From an uncultured Lachnospiraceae bacterium (GTDB taxonomy: Bacteria > Bacillota > Clostridia > Lachnospirales > Lachnospiraceae): a stretch of 64,000 nt of DNA. Below the pieces are notes generated by a model. That model saw only the letters and a program-made list of their open reading frames with translations. It ran no database searches and was not told where the DNA came from. The DNA is taken from contig CAJUMV010000006.1 of the NCBI GenBank assembly GCA_910587715.1, forward strand, positions 41,289-105,288, given 5' to 3'. This document shows, piece by piece, positions 52,065 through 61,577 of this stretch; the first letter of the stretch is position 1, and each line of letters opens with the position of its first letter. Position numbers and translations under genes: made by a program.

Positions 52065-52766
52065 ATGGGGACATTGGTGGAAATCCGGGATATCTGCAAG
52101 GTCTACAATCCCGGGGAAAATGAAGTGAAGGCGCTTGATCATGTGAGCCTGACCATCGGGGAGGGCGAGTTCGTGGCGATTATCGGGCATTCCGGCTCGG
52201 GCAAGTCCACGCTGATGAACATGCTCGGCTGTCTGGACGTGCCTACAAGCGGCAGCTATTTTCTGCATGGGCATGACGTGGGCAGTATGTCGGACGACGA
52301 GCTTTCGGACATCCGCAATCAGGAGATTGGCTTCGTGTTTCAGGGGTTCAATCTGATTCCCAGCCTGACGGCGGTGGAGAATGTGGAGCTGCCGTTGATT
52401 TACCGGGGTGTGGGCAAGAGGGAGCGAGTGGAGCTGTCGGAGAAGGCACTCGATAAAGTGGGGCTTTCCAAACGTAAGACCCACAAGCCGTCGGAGATGT
52501 CCGGCGGGCAGCAGCAGAGGGTGGCGATCGCCAGAGCCATCGCGCAGGCGCCGCCCATTATTCTGGCGGACGAGCCGACGGGAAATCTGGACTCCAATTC
52601 GACCAGAGAGATCATGGATATCCTGCGGGGGCTTCACGAGGAAGGCAGGACGGTAATCCTGATTACCCATGATGATGAGATTGCGGCACGCGCGAAGCGT
52701 GTCATAAAGATTATGGACGGAAAAATAGAGGAGGATTATGAAAATGTTTGGGAAGGCGAAGAATAA
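52065..52766 (+). CDS. MacB/LolD-type ABC transporter ATPase
   Basis: A 233-residue ATPase with Walker A GHSGSGKS at 41-48, signature MSGGQQQR, Walker B IILADEPTGNLD and the H-loop LITHDDE. It fits the MacB/LolD/SalX group that pairs with FtsX-like permeases. It overlaps the adaptor gene by 29 bases. Such three-part systems export peptides, toxins or antibiotics rather than import; the substrate here is unknown. Confidence 0.92.
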   Translation: MGTLVEIRDICKVYNPGENEVKALDHVSLTIGEGEFVAIIGHSGSGKSTLMNMLGCLDVPTSGSYFLHGHDVGSMSDDELSDIRNQEIGFVFQGFNLIPSLTAVENVELPLIYRGVGKRERVELSEKALDKVGLSKRKTHKPSEMSGGQQQRVAIARAIAQAPPIILADEPTGNLDSNSTREIMDILRGLHEEGRTVILITHDDEIAARAKRVIKIMDGKIEEDYENVWEGEE

Positions 52767-54345
52767 GGCAGAAAACACTGAAATGACAGAAACGAAGCCG
52801 AAAAAGGAAAAGACGCCCATGGACAAGGAAAAGAAGAAAAAAATACGCCGCAGGGTAATCGCGGGCGTGTTGGCTGCGCTTGTTGTGGCGTTTTTCGTGA
52901 GAAACTCCCTTGTGGCGAAAAACACGGCGCCGATGGTGACTACCGTGGCGGCTTCCGTGGGGGATGTGGAGCAGATTTTGAGCACCGGCGGCACGGTGAA
53001 GAGCGATGAGACGCTGACCTATTTCGCGCCTGTATCCGTAAAGGTGGGCAAGGTGAATGTGAGCACCGGCGACACGGTGAAAAAGGGCGATGTGATCCTT
53101 ACCTTTGATGAGAAGGCATTGTCCGAGGAGAAGCAGGAAGCGGAGTATAAGATGGCGTCCAACGAGGGCGGTTATGAGAGTTCGGTGCACAAAAATAACG
53201 AGTACATAGCGGATTTGTCTGAGGCGAACCGCAATCTTCCCGTGCTGGAGCAGCAGATCGCGGACAATGAAAAGCTGCTGGATGAGCTGAACAAAAAGAT
53301 AGAGGAGAAGAAAGCGGGCTGGAGCTATAACGGTACCAATCTGGATGTTTCCGTTCTGGAATGGCAGAGCATCATTTCCCAGGATGAAGAAGCGATAGCT
53401 GATTTGAAGGAGAAAGAAGCAGAAGGTGAACTGAGCGATTACGACGAAGACGAAATCAAGGAGATGTACAACGAGGCGGAGATTAAGCTCGCCAACGACA
53501 GGGAGATTCTTTTAAACCTGCAGATTCAGGCCCAGTACAACGGCTATGAGGTGCAGAACAATAAGGAAGTCAGAGAACTTGAGAGACAGGCAAAGGATGT
53601 GGAGGAGTTGATTGCCTCCTATAAGGAATATAAATCCGAAATGAAATCCCAGAAAGCATCTTCCGAGGACGGGGTTCTGGATGCGGGCGGCAAGGCGAAG
53701 CTGGAGGCGGATACGGCGCTTGAGAAGCTGACCAATCAGGAGAAGCTGGATGCTATTGCCGAGGTGGAGAACGGACTTAAGGCTGATTTCGCGGGCGTGG
53801 TCACGGAGATGGAAGCGGTGGCAGGACAGCCGCCTACGGAGAGCGGCAAGCTGGTGACCATCGAGAGCGTGGAGAAGGTATATGTGAGACTCAGCGTTTC
53901 CAAATACGATTTGGAAAAAATTGCCGTGGGGCAGAAGGCGGATGTGGATATCGCTGGAAAGACCTATGAGGGCACGGTGAGCAAGATTGACGGTATGGCT
54001 ACCCAGAACAACAGCGGCGCCATGGTAGTGGGCGTGAATGTGAATATCGACAATCCGGATGAAAATATCTTTTTGGGCGTGGAAGCAAGAGTTTATGTCC
54101 ATATGGCGAAGGCGGAGGGCGTGGTCACGGTTCCGTTAGAAGTGATCAACAGTGACAGAGACGGTGATTTCGTGTATGTGGAAGAAAACGGCGTGGTGGC
54201 GAAAAAACGCATTACCGCAGGGATTGCGTCCGACAGCATGAGCGAGGTGAAGGAAGGGCTTTCGGAGGGCGATAATGTGATTATGGCGAACGGCATGGAA
54301 TTTGAGGAAGGCACGGCTGTGACGGCAATGCCAATGCCGCAGTAG
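52738..54345 (+). CDS. Membrane-fusion/adaptor protein, HlyD/MacA-like
   Basis: A 535-residue protein. A basic cytoplasmic start (KKEKTPMDKEKKKKIRRR) precedes one membrane helix (VIAGVLAALVVAFFV, about 37-52). The extracellular part has a barrel-sandwich motif (VKVGKVNVSTGDTVKKGDVIL) followed by a long coiled-coil of about 220 residues (EQQIADNEKLLDELNKKIEE), then a beta-barrel and MacA-like end (GLSEGDNVIMANG). It couples the ATPase and permease on each side. In a Gram-positive such adaptors help with export across the thick wall. Confidence 0.9.
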   Translation: MKMFGKAKNKAENTEMTETKPKKEKTPMDKEKKKKIRRRVIAGVLAALVVAFFVRNSLVAKNTAPMVTTVAASVGDVEQILSTGGTVKSDETLTYFAPVSVKVGKVNVSTGDTVKKGDVILTFDEKALSEEKQEAEYKMASNEGGYESSVHKNNEYIADLSEANRNLPVLEQQIADNEKLLDELNKKIEEKKAGWSYNGTNLDVSVLEWQSIISQDEEAIADLKEKEAEGELSDYDEDEIKEMYNEAEIKLANDREILLNLQIQAQYNGYEVQNNKEVRELERQAKDVEELIASYKEYKSEMKSQKASSEDGVLDAGGKAKLEADTALEKLTNQEKLDAIAEVENGLKADFAGVVTEMEAVAGQPPTESGKLVTIESVEKVYVRLSVSKYDLEKIAVGQKADVDIAGKTYEGTVSKIDGMATQNNSGAMVVGVNVNIDNPDENIFLGVEARVYVHMAKAEGVVTVPLEVINSDRDGDFVYVEENGVVAKKRITAGIASDSMSEVKEGLSEGDNVIMANGMEFEEGTAVTAMPMPQ

Positions 54346-54355
54346 AGGGGTAATT

Positions 54356-55579
<1,224 letters not shown>

Positions 55580-55581
55580 TA

Positions 55582-55676
55582 AAGTGAAAAGAACTTCTAA
55601 AACTCAGCAGCAAAGGCTGCTTCGCTAAGAAGTTCTATATTTCACTTAGGAGAATGCCTGAAATACGGCATTCTCC
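55582..55676 (+). repeat. Palindrome pair after the MacB-like operon (possible third family member)
   Basis: Outer arms AAGTGAAA and TTTCACTT and inner arms AGAACTTCT and AGAAGTTCT form a hairpin with GCAGC/GCTGC in the loop; the loop end TTCGCTAAG matches the core of the 21.4 and 23.5 kb palindromes. A perfect 10-bp hairpin, GGAGAATGCC with GGCATTCTCC, follows at 55649-55676 without a T run. Confidence 0.6.
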
Positions 55677-55706
55677 GCGCTACATTGCAGTATGACCATA
55701 TTTCAC

Positions 55707-55734
55707 TTGCACTTTCAGGGAAATTTAGTATAAT
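55707..55734 (+). promoter_or_regulatory. Promoter of the YcxB-like gene
   Basis: TTGCAC (55707-55712), 16-base spacer, TATAAT (55729-55734), only 10 bases before the ATG. Confidence 0.55.
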
Positions 55735-55744
55735 AGATTTCAGT

Positions 55745-56224
55745 ATGGAAATCGAATTTGACGTTAAAATAACACCTAATATTTTATATGATTATATGCT
55801 GCAGCACACCTATTCGCGGCTGCCCGGATTGATGGGGACGCTTGTAGGTGTGCTGATGCTGTTTCTTTTTATGTCGAACAGACAGCCGCTCATTCTCATT
55901 ATCGCGCTGGTGATTCTGCTGTATCTGCCGTGGACGCTCTTTCTGCGGGCGGCTTCACAGGCAAAGACGAATCCGGCGTTTCAGAAGCCTTTGCATTACA
56001 GGCTGTCGGATGAGGGCATCCAGGTATCGCAGGACGGCGTCACGGAGCAGATGGCATGGGACGGCATGGTGAAAGCCGTTTCCACGCCGAAAAGCATCGT
56101 GGTCTACACCACGGCGGTGAATGCCTGCATTTTTCCGAAGAAAGATTTAGGAGACGGAAAGATGAAGGCGATTGAAGTGATTTCTACCCACATGCCGCCG
56201 AAGAAGGTGAAGATAAAGGGATGA
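55745..56224 (+). CDS. YcxB-like membrane protein
   Basis: A 159-residue protein. ATG 55745 is chosen because the family's MEIEFDVKITPNILYDYM start is there. Two hydrophobic helices follow (GLMGTLVGVLMLFLFM and LILIIALVILLYLPWTLFL), then a YcxB-type soluble domain (FQKPLHYRLSDEGIQVSQDG). No ribosome site is visible and the promoter's TATAAT is 10 bases upstream, so the transcript may be nearly leaderless. It overlaps tsaE by ATGA. Confidence 0.78.
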   Translation: MEIEFDVKITPNILYDYMLQHTYSRLPGLMGTLVGVLMLFLFMSNRQPLILIIALVILLYLPWTLFLRAASQAKTNPAFQKPLHYRLSDEGIQVSQDGVTEQMAWDGMVKAVSTPKSIVVYTTAVNACIFPKKDLGDGKMKAIEVISTHMPPKKVKIKG

Positions 56225-56649
56225 AAGAAATAACAGAGAGCCGCCGCGCGGCTGACACATTTGCATATGGGAGAGCGCTTGGGGAGAAGGCGGCAGCTGG
56301 AGAGATTTACACGCTGGTCGGGGAGCTGGGCGTGGGCAAGACCGTGTTTACGCAGGGATTTGCGGCGGGACTTGGCATTACGGAGCCGGTCAACAGCCCT
56401 ACTTTTACGATTCTGCAAGGATACGAGGAGGGCAGGCTGCCCCTTTACCATTTCGATGTATACCGTATCGGTGATGTGGAGGAAATGGAAGAGATTGGCT
56501 ATGAGGACTGCTTTTACGGGGAGGGTGTCTGTCTGATTGAGTGGGCGGAGCTGATTCGGGAGATTCTGCCGGAGGGCTGTATCCGCATCACGATTGAGAA
56601 GGATTTGTCTAAGGGATTCGATTACCGCCGGATTACCATAGAGAGGTAA
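56221..56649 (+). CDS. tsaE: tRNA t6A synthesis ATPase TsaE
   Basis: A 142-residue ATPase needed with TsaB and TsaD to add threonylcarbamoyl to A37 of ANN-decoding tRNAs. Walker A is GELGVGKT at 34-41, followed by VNSPTFTI and the HFDVYRI motif; IEWAE is also typical. It starts in an ATGA overlap with the YcxB-like gene and is 5 bases before tsaB. Confidence 0.95.
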   Translation: MKEITESRRAADTFAYGRALGEKAAAGEIYTLVGELGVGKTVFTQGFAAGLGITEPVNSPTFTILQGYEEGRLPLYHFDVYRIGDVEEMEEIGYEDCFYGEGVCLIEWAELIREILPEGCIRITIEKDLSKGFDYRRITIER

Positions 56650-56654
56650 GGAAA

Positions 56655-57389
56655 ATGAAAATTCTGGCGCTTGACAGCTCCGGGCTGGTGGCTTCTGTGG
56701 CACTGGCGGAGGATGACAATTTAATCGCGGAATACACCGTGCAGTATAAAAAGACCCATTCCCAGACGCTCCTGCCTATGCTGCAGGAAATCGCAAGGAT
56801 GGTGGAGCTTAATCTTTCCACGGTGGACGCCATCGCGGTGGCGGCAGGCCCCGGTTCTTTTACGGGACTGCGAATCGGATCGGCTACGGCGAAGGGGCTG
56901 GCGTTTGCCCTTGAAAAGCCGGTCATACCAGTGCCGACGGTGGACGGACTTGCCTTTCAGATGTACGGTGCAAAGGATTTGGTGTGCCCGATTATGGACG
57001 CCAGAAGAAGTCAGGTATACACGGGGATTTATGAATTTGTTCCCGACCAGAGCGGTCGATTTACATATGACATGCGTGTTATCAGAAAGCAGTGCGCCAT
57101 GTCTTTTGACGAGATCGCACAGGCTTTGAATGAACTTGACAGAAGCGTCATATTTTTGGGAGACGGCGTGCCCGTCTTTCGGGAGCGGATGGAGCAGGTC
57201 ATGCGTGTGCCGTACACGGAGGCGCCCCTGCACCGTGCCAGACAGTCGGCTGCGGCGCTCGCAATGCTCGGACGGCTCTACTATGAGCAGGGAAAGACAG
57301 TGGACGGCGCAGCTTTCGTACCGGAGTATCTGCGGCTTTCGCAGGCGGAGCGGGAGCGTGCCGAGAAGGAGCGTGAAGAGTCCCTATGA
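56655..57389 (+). CDS. tsaB: tRNA t6A synthesis protein TsaB
   Basis: A 244-residue ASKHA-fold partner of TsaD. ILALDSSGLVASVAL at the start and the family signature AAGPGSFTGLRIG are seen, and MDARRSQVYTGIY is conserved. It has no catalytic site of its own and stabilises TsaD. It overlaps rimI by ATGA. Confidence 0.95.
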   Translation: MKILALDSSGLVASVALAEDDNLIAEYTVQYKKTHSQTLLPMLQEIARMVELNLSTVDAIAVAAGPGSFTGLRIGSATAKGLAFALEKPVIPVPTVDGLAFQMYGAKDLVCPIMDARRSQVYTGIYEFVPDQSGRFTYDMRVIRKQCAMSFDEIAQALNELDRSVIFLGDGVPVFRERMEQVMRVPYTEAPLHRARQSAAALAMLGRLYYEQGKTVDGAAFVPEYLRLSQAERERAEKEREESL

Positions 57390-57820
57390 TGGTATATCGA
57401 AGGATGCGGGTGGAGGATGTGCCCTTTATCAGCCGTTTGGAGGAGGAGACTTTTTCTATGCCGTGGTCGGCGGCGTCTTTTTTGCAGATGATTGAAAAAG
57501 AGGACACCGCGTACTTTGTGGCGGAGGAGGACGGACAGCTTCTCGGCGGCTGCGGACTGCTTCTGATTGCGGGAGAGGGTAACATCACCAACGTGGTGGT
57601 GGCGCCGGGGGCGAGAAGACGCGGCGTCGCCACGGGTCTGCTGACGTATTTGATGGAGGAGGGTGACCGGGCGGGTCTGACCGCCTATACGTTGGAGGTG
57701 CGGGTCAGTAACGCAGCGGCGATTGGTTTGTATGAGAAACTCGGTTTTATATCCGAGGGTATCCGTCCGGGGTTTTATGAAAAACCTGTGGAAGATGCAG
57801 TGATTATGTGGAAGAGATAG
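57386..57820 (+). CDS. rimI: Ribosomal protein S18-alanine N-acetyltransferase RimI
   Basis: A 144-residue GNAT enzyme. The acetyl-CoA loop VAPGARRRGVATGLL is the GNAT motif A and VRVSNAAAIGLYEKLGF is motif B, typical of RimI. The rimI/tsaB neighbourhood is widespread. It overlaps tsaB by ATGA. Confidence 0.92.
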   Translation: MMVYRRMRVEDVPFISRLEEETFSMPWSAASFLQMIEKEDTAYFVAEEDGQLLGGCGLLLIAGEGNITNVVVAPGARRRGVATGLLTYLMEEGDRAGLTAYTLEVRVSNAAAIGLYEKLGFISEGIRPGFYEKPVEDAVIMWKR

Positions 57821-57862
57821 GCAGCGCATGGAACAATTACCACTGGTATTACGCCTTTTGTC

Positions 57863-57871
57863 TGCTAAAAT
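57863..57871 (+). promoter_or_regulatory. Possible extended -10 promoter
   Basis: TGCTAAAAT gives an extended -10, 40 bases before the 57911 ATG; no good -35. Confidence 0.35.
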
Positions 57872-57910
57872 GAATACAGCAGATTTGAAAGTTTTTAAGG
57901 GAGGATTGTC

Positions 57911-58153
57911 ATGCGCGAATATAAAGAAGACAGAACGTTGACCAAGGTAGTCTGCAATGCCTGCGGCAAAAATTTGTTGGTAGAAAATGGCATATTAAAG
58001 GAAGAGTGCATCCATGTGGGGCACGATTTCGGTTTCTTCGGTTCAAAGGACGGGGAGAGCGATCGTTTCGATTTATGCGAAGCGTGTTACGAAAAGCTCA
58101 TTGCCGGATTTGCCGTACCCGTGGAGCGGCGGGAGAGGAAGGAACTTTTGTAG
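57911..58153 (+). CDS. Small zinc-ribbon-like protein
   Basis: An 80-residue protein with CxxC pairs, CNACG near residue 15 and CEACY near 57, suggesting one zinc site. The middle is HVGHDFGFFGSKDGESD. GGGAGGA precedes the ATG. I do not recognise a family with a known role; similar short zinc-ribbon proteins are common hypothetical genes in Clostridia. It lies between rimI and rnz. Confidence 0.72.
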   Translation: MREYKEDRTLTKVVCNACGKNLLVENGILKEECIHVGHDFGFFGSKDGESDRFDLCEACYEKLIAGFAVPVERRERKELL

Positions 58154-58192
58154 ACTGCCCCTGTTTCAAATTCAAAGAAAGTGGGAGCACGT

Positions 58193-59104
58193 ATGTTAGA
58201 GGTTTGTTTACTTGGCACGGGAGGGATGATGCCCCTGCCGCACAGATGGCTTACTTCGCTGATGGCGAGGTATAACGGTAGAAGTATATTGATTGATTGT
58301 GGGGAAGGAACCCAGATTGCCATGCGGGAGAAGGGCTGGAGCTCGAAACCGATTAATGTGATCTGCTTTACCCACTTTCATGCTGATCACATCAGCGGTC
58401 TTCCGGGGTTGCTGCTCACCATGGGCAATGCAGAGCGCACGGAGCCGCTGATTTTGATTGGTCCGAGGGGACTGACCAGAGTAGTCAATTCTTTGCGGGT
58501 CATTGCGCCTGAGCTGCCCTTTGAGGTGGTTTGTCTGGAAATCACGGAGCCGGAGCAGGTATTTCCTTTCGGGGCATACCAGATAGAGTCGTTTCGGGTC
58601 AGCCATAACGTGCCCTGTTACGGCTACAGTATTGTGGTTGACCGTGCAGGTAAATTCGATCTGGAGAGGGCGCAGGCATTAAATATTCCCAGAAATTACT
58701 GGAATCCCCTGCAAAAAGGTGAGATAATAGATGAAGACGGCTATTATTTCACACCGGATATGGTGCTGGGACCGGCAAGAAGAGGAATGCGGGTCACCTA
58801 CTGCACGGATACGCGTCCCACGGAGAGCATGGTGAGAAATGCAGCCGGGGCGGATTTGTTTGTCTGCGAGGGCATGTACGGCGAGCCGGAGAAGCTGCAG
58901 AAGGCGAAGGAATACAAGCACATGACGTTTTATGAGGCGGCGGAGGTTGCAAAGCTCGCCGGGGTACAGGAGATGTGGCTGACACATTACAGCCCGTCGC
59001 TGATTCACCCGGAGGATTATATGCAGGAGGTGCGGGATATTTTTCCGAACTCGATAGCTGCAAAAGACGGCAGGTACGTCGATCTTATGTTCCGGGAAGA
59101 GTGA
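58193..59104 (+). CDS. rnz: Ribonuclease Z (tRNA 3' processing)
   Basis: A 303-residue metallo-beta-lactamase-fold nuclease. The zinc motif is THFHADH (about residues 61-67) and later ligands are in RVSHNVPCYGYS and LTHYSPS; the LLGTGG start and the LIDCGEGTQ strand are typical. It cuts the 3' trailer of pre-tRNA. ATG 58193 is chosen over GTG 58181, since GTGGGAG there is best read as the ribosome site. Confidence 0.92.
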   Translation: MLEVCLLGTGGMMPLPHRWLTSLMARYNGRSILIDCGEGTQIAMREKGWSSKPINVICFTHFHADHISGLPGLLLTMGNAERTEPLILIGPRGLTRVVNSLRVIAPELPFEVVCLEITEPEQVFPFGAYQIESFRVSHNVPCYGYSIVVDRAGKFDLERAQALNIPRNYWNPLQKGEIIDEDGYYFTPDMVLGPARRGMRVTYCTDTRPTESMVRNAAGADLFVCEGMYGEPEKLQKAKEYKHMTFYEAAEVAKLAGVQEMWLTHYSPSLIHPEDYMQEVRDIFPNSIAAKDGRYVDLMFREE

Positions 59105-59120
59105 GACAAAGGAGGGGAAG

Positions 59121-59699
59121 ATGAAAAATTCAAAGGTTGCTAAGACTGTGATTATTGTGGTTATTCTCGCCGCCATCGTTTTGGCTTATTACTTTTACCT
59201 GGGTCACCGCACAAAGCGGCAGGAGGTCGAGGAGACGGTGGTTGCCACTGTGGTGCAGAGTCTCCTGATGCGGGATTTGGAGCATAACTACCCGCCTACG
59301 CCCAAGGAAGTGGTAAAATATTACGCGGAAATCACGGAGTGTTTCTATAATGAAACCTATTCCGACGAAGAGCTTACGCAGCTTGCGAATAAGATTCAGA
59401 TGCTGTATGATGCAGAGCTGGTGGCGAATAAGACGCAGGAGCAGTATATGCAGGATCTGCGGGATGATATTGCGGATATGAAGGGCAGGCAGCTTACGGT
59501 TGCAAGCTATGAGGTTTCCGCCAGCACGGATGTGGAATACTTTGAGCAGGGCGAATATTCCTGCGCCAGATTATATTGCACCTTTTATCTGAGACAGGCG
59601 GGCAACAGCAGCCGTGTGGCGTCTTTGGAACGGTTCCTTCTCAGAAAAGATGAGGATGGGCACTGGAAGATTTTGGGCTGGGAGCTTGTGGAGGACTGA
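59121..59699 (+). CDS. Membrane-anchored protein of unknown function
   Basis: A 192-residue protein with an N-terminal membrane helix (VAKTVIIVVILAAIVLAYYFYL) after a short basic start, so the rest faces outside. The soluble part is mostly helical and acidic (EEVEETVVATVVQSLLM and KIQMLYDAELVANKTQEQY) and ends with a strand-rich domain resembling NTF2-like folds (FLLRKDEDGHWKILGWEL). It is 16 bases after rnz and 3 bases before tsaD, likely cotranscribed. Confidence 0.78.
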   Translation: MKNSKVAKTVIIVVILAAIVLAYYFYLGHRTKRQEVEETVVATVVQSLLMRDLEHNYPPTPKEVVKYYAEITECFYNETYSDEELTQLANKIQMLYDAELVANKTQEQYMQDLRDDIADMKGRQLTVASYEVSASTDVEYFEQGEYSCARLYCTFYLRQAGNSSRVASLERFLLRKDEDGHWKILGWELVED

Positions 59700-59702
59700 G
59701 TA

Positions 59703-60734
59703 ATGGGCAATATCGGGGAAACCGTGACGATTCTGGCGGTAGAGACTTCCTGTGATGAGACGGCGGCGGCAGTGGTTGTAAACGGCAGGGAAGTTCTGTC
59801 AAATGTGATATCCTCCCAGATTGCCCTGCACACGCTCTACGGGGGTGTGGTGCCGGAGATTGCTTCCCGCAAGCATATTGAAAAGATAAATCAGGTGATG
59901 GGGGAAGCGCTTTCGCAGGCGGGAAAGAAGCTCTCTGACATGGACGCTATTGCGGTGACATACGGACCGGGGCTTGTGGGAGCGCTTTTGGTGGGTGTGT
60001 CCGCGGCGAAGGCAGTCAGCTTTGCGTCGGGGATTCCCCTGATCGGCGTACATCACATAGAAGGACATATTAGCGCGAATTACATAGAAAATAAAGAGCT
60101 GGAGCCGCCTTTTGTCTGTCTGGTCGTGTCCGGCGGACACTCCCATCTGGTGGTGGTGAAGGATTACGGGGAGTATGAAATTTTGGGACGCACGCGGGAT
60201 GATGCGGCGGGAGAAGCCTTTGACAAGGTGGCGCGCGCGATCGGGCTCGGTTACCCCGGCGGTCCGAAGATTGACAAGGTATCTAAGGAGGGGAATCCTG
60301 ACGCCATTGTATTTCCAAGGGCGAAAGTGGGGGATTCCGATTATGATTTCAGCTTCAGCGGTTTGAAGTCCGCGGTGCTCAATTATCTCAACTCCTGCGA
60401 GATGAAAGGGGAGTCCTACTGTCAGGCTGACGTGGCGGCATCCTTCCAGAAAGCGGTGGTGGATGTGCTTGTGGAACATTCCATGCACGCGGTGGAGTCC
60501 TGTGGCATCAGGAAATTTGCCATTGCGGGCGGTGTGGCGTCCAACTCGTCGCTCAGGGAAGCACTGACGATGGCGTGCGAAGAGCGCGGTGTGACGTTTT
60601 ATCACCCTTCGCCCATCCTGTGTACGGACAATGCGGCGATGATCGGCGCGGCGGGATATTACGAGTATGTGAAGGGTGTGCGGCACGGATATGATTTGAA
60701 TGCGGTGCCGGGGCTGAAATTAGGCTCGAGGTAA
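59703..60734 (+). CDS. tsaD: tRNA N6-threonylcarbamoyltransferase TsaD
   Basis: A 343-residue ASKHA-fold enzyme that transfers the threonylcarbamoyl group to tRNA A37. ILAVETSCDETAAAVV is the start motif, HHIEGH (about 115-120) the metal-binding histidines, SGGHSHLV and the FCVAGGVASNSSLRE-like AIAGGVASNSSLRE motif follow. The partners tsaE and tsaB are a few genes upstream. AUG 59703 is 3 bases after the previous stop. Confidence 0.96.
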   Translation: MGNIGETVTILAVETSCDETAAAVVVNGREVLSNVISSQIALHTLYGGVVPEIASRKHIEKINQVMGEALSQAGKKLSDMDAIAVTYGPGLVGALLVGVSAAKAVSFASGIPLIGVHHIEGHISANYIENKELEPPFVCLVVSGGHSHLVVVKDYGEYEILGRTRDDAAGEAFDKVARAIGLGYPGGPKIDKVSKEGNPDAIVFPRAKVGDSDYDFSFSGLKSAVLNYLNSCEMKGESYCQADVAASFQKAVVDVLVEHSMHAVESCGIRKFAIAGGVASNSSLREALTMACEERGVTFYHPSPILCTDNAAMIGAAGYYEYVKGVRHGYDLNAVPGLKLGSR

Positions 60735-60740
60735 AAGAAT

Positions 60741-61517
60741 ATGAACAAAAAACGATGTACCGCCATTGTTTTGGCGGCGGGGCGCGGCAGCCGCATGGAG
60801 AGCGACGTGGCAAAGCAGTATATGCTTCTGTGCGGCAAACCTCTTATATGGTACGCATTACATGCGGTAGAAGAATCCTCTGTGATTGATGACTGCATTC
60901 TGGTCACCGGCGCGGAGGATATTTCTTATGTAGAGGAAGAAATTGTGGCGAAGTACGTTTTTTCCAAGGTGACGGCTGTTGTGGCAGGGGGAAAAGAACG
61001 TTACGATTCCGTGTACAGCGGGCTGCAGGCGGCAGCAGACAGCTCTGGGCAGAGCGGTGCCGGTTCGTGTGCGGCTGATCGGGATGGTTATATATTCATT
61101 CAGGATGGGGCGAGACCCTTCCTGACAGAAGATATTTTGGAACGCTGTTATCAGACTGTGCAGAGTGACCATGCCTGTGTGGCGGGAATGCCGGTAAAAG
61201 ATACGATAAAGCTCGTGGATGAGAGCGGTTTTGCCAGGCAGACGCCGGACAGAAATTTCATGTGGCAGGTGCAGACGCCGCAGGTTTTTGACGCGTCCCT
61301 GATCATATCCGCATACGAAAAGCTGATGCAGGAGAAAGAACGGCTTTTGCGGGAAGGAATTTCCATTACCGACGACGCTATGGTGGTGGAAACCTTTACG
61401 GATTGTAAGGTCAGGTTGGTGGAAGGAGCGTATGGAAATATCAAGGTCACCACGCCGGAGGATATGGTGGTGGCGGAGGCGCTGCTTAAGATGCAGGGCG
61501 GCATGGTTACCCTATAA
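60741..61517 (+). CDS. ispD: 2-C-methyl-D-erythritol 4-phosphate cytidylyltransferase
   Basis: A 258-residue cytidylyltransferase of the non-mevalonate isoprenoid path. The CTP loop is LAAGRGSRMESDVAKQY (11-27), then IQDGARPFL and TDDAMVVE near the end, as in IspD. It is 6 bases after tsaD. A second, shorter member of the fold lies at 15871 and is linked to a dehydrogenase, so this one is likely the real IspD. No ispF is seen nearby. Confidence 0.93.
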   Translation: MNKKRCTAIVLAAGRGSRMESDVAKQYMLLCGKPLIWYALHAVEESSVIDDCILVTGAEDISYVEEEIVAKYVFSKVTAVVAGGKERYDSVYSGLQAAADSSGQSGAGSCAADRDGYIFIQDGARPFLTEDILERCYQTVQSDHACVAGMPVKDTIKLVDESGFARQTPDRNFMWQVQTPQVFDASLIISAYEKLMQEKERLLREGISITDDAMVVETFTDCKVRLVEGAYGNIKVTTPEDMVVAEALLKMQGGMVTL

Positions 61518-61577
61518 AACGGTAACGATTTTTGAGCGCTGAAAGGAACAGTGTGTGGAAATGAGGGAGGATAAAAC

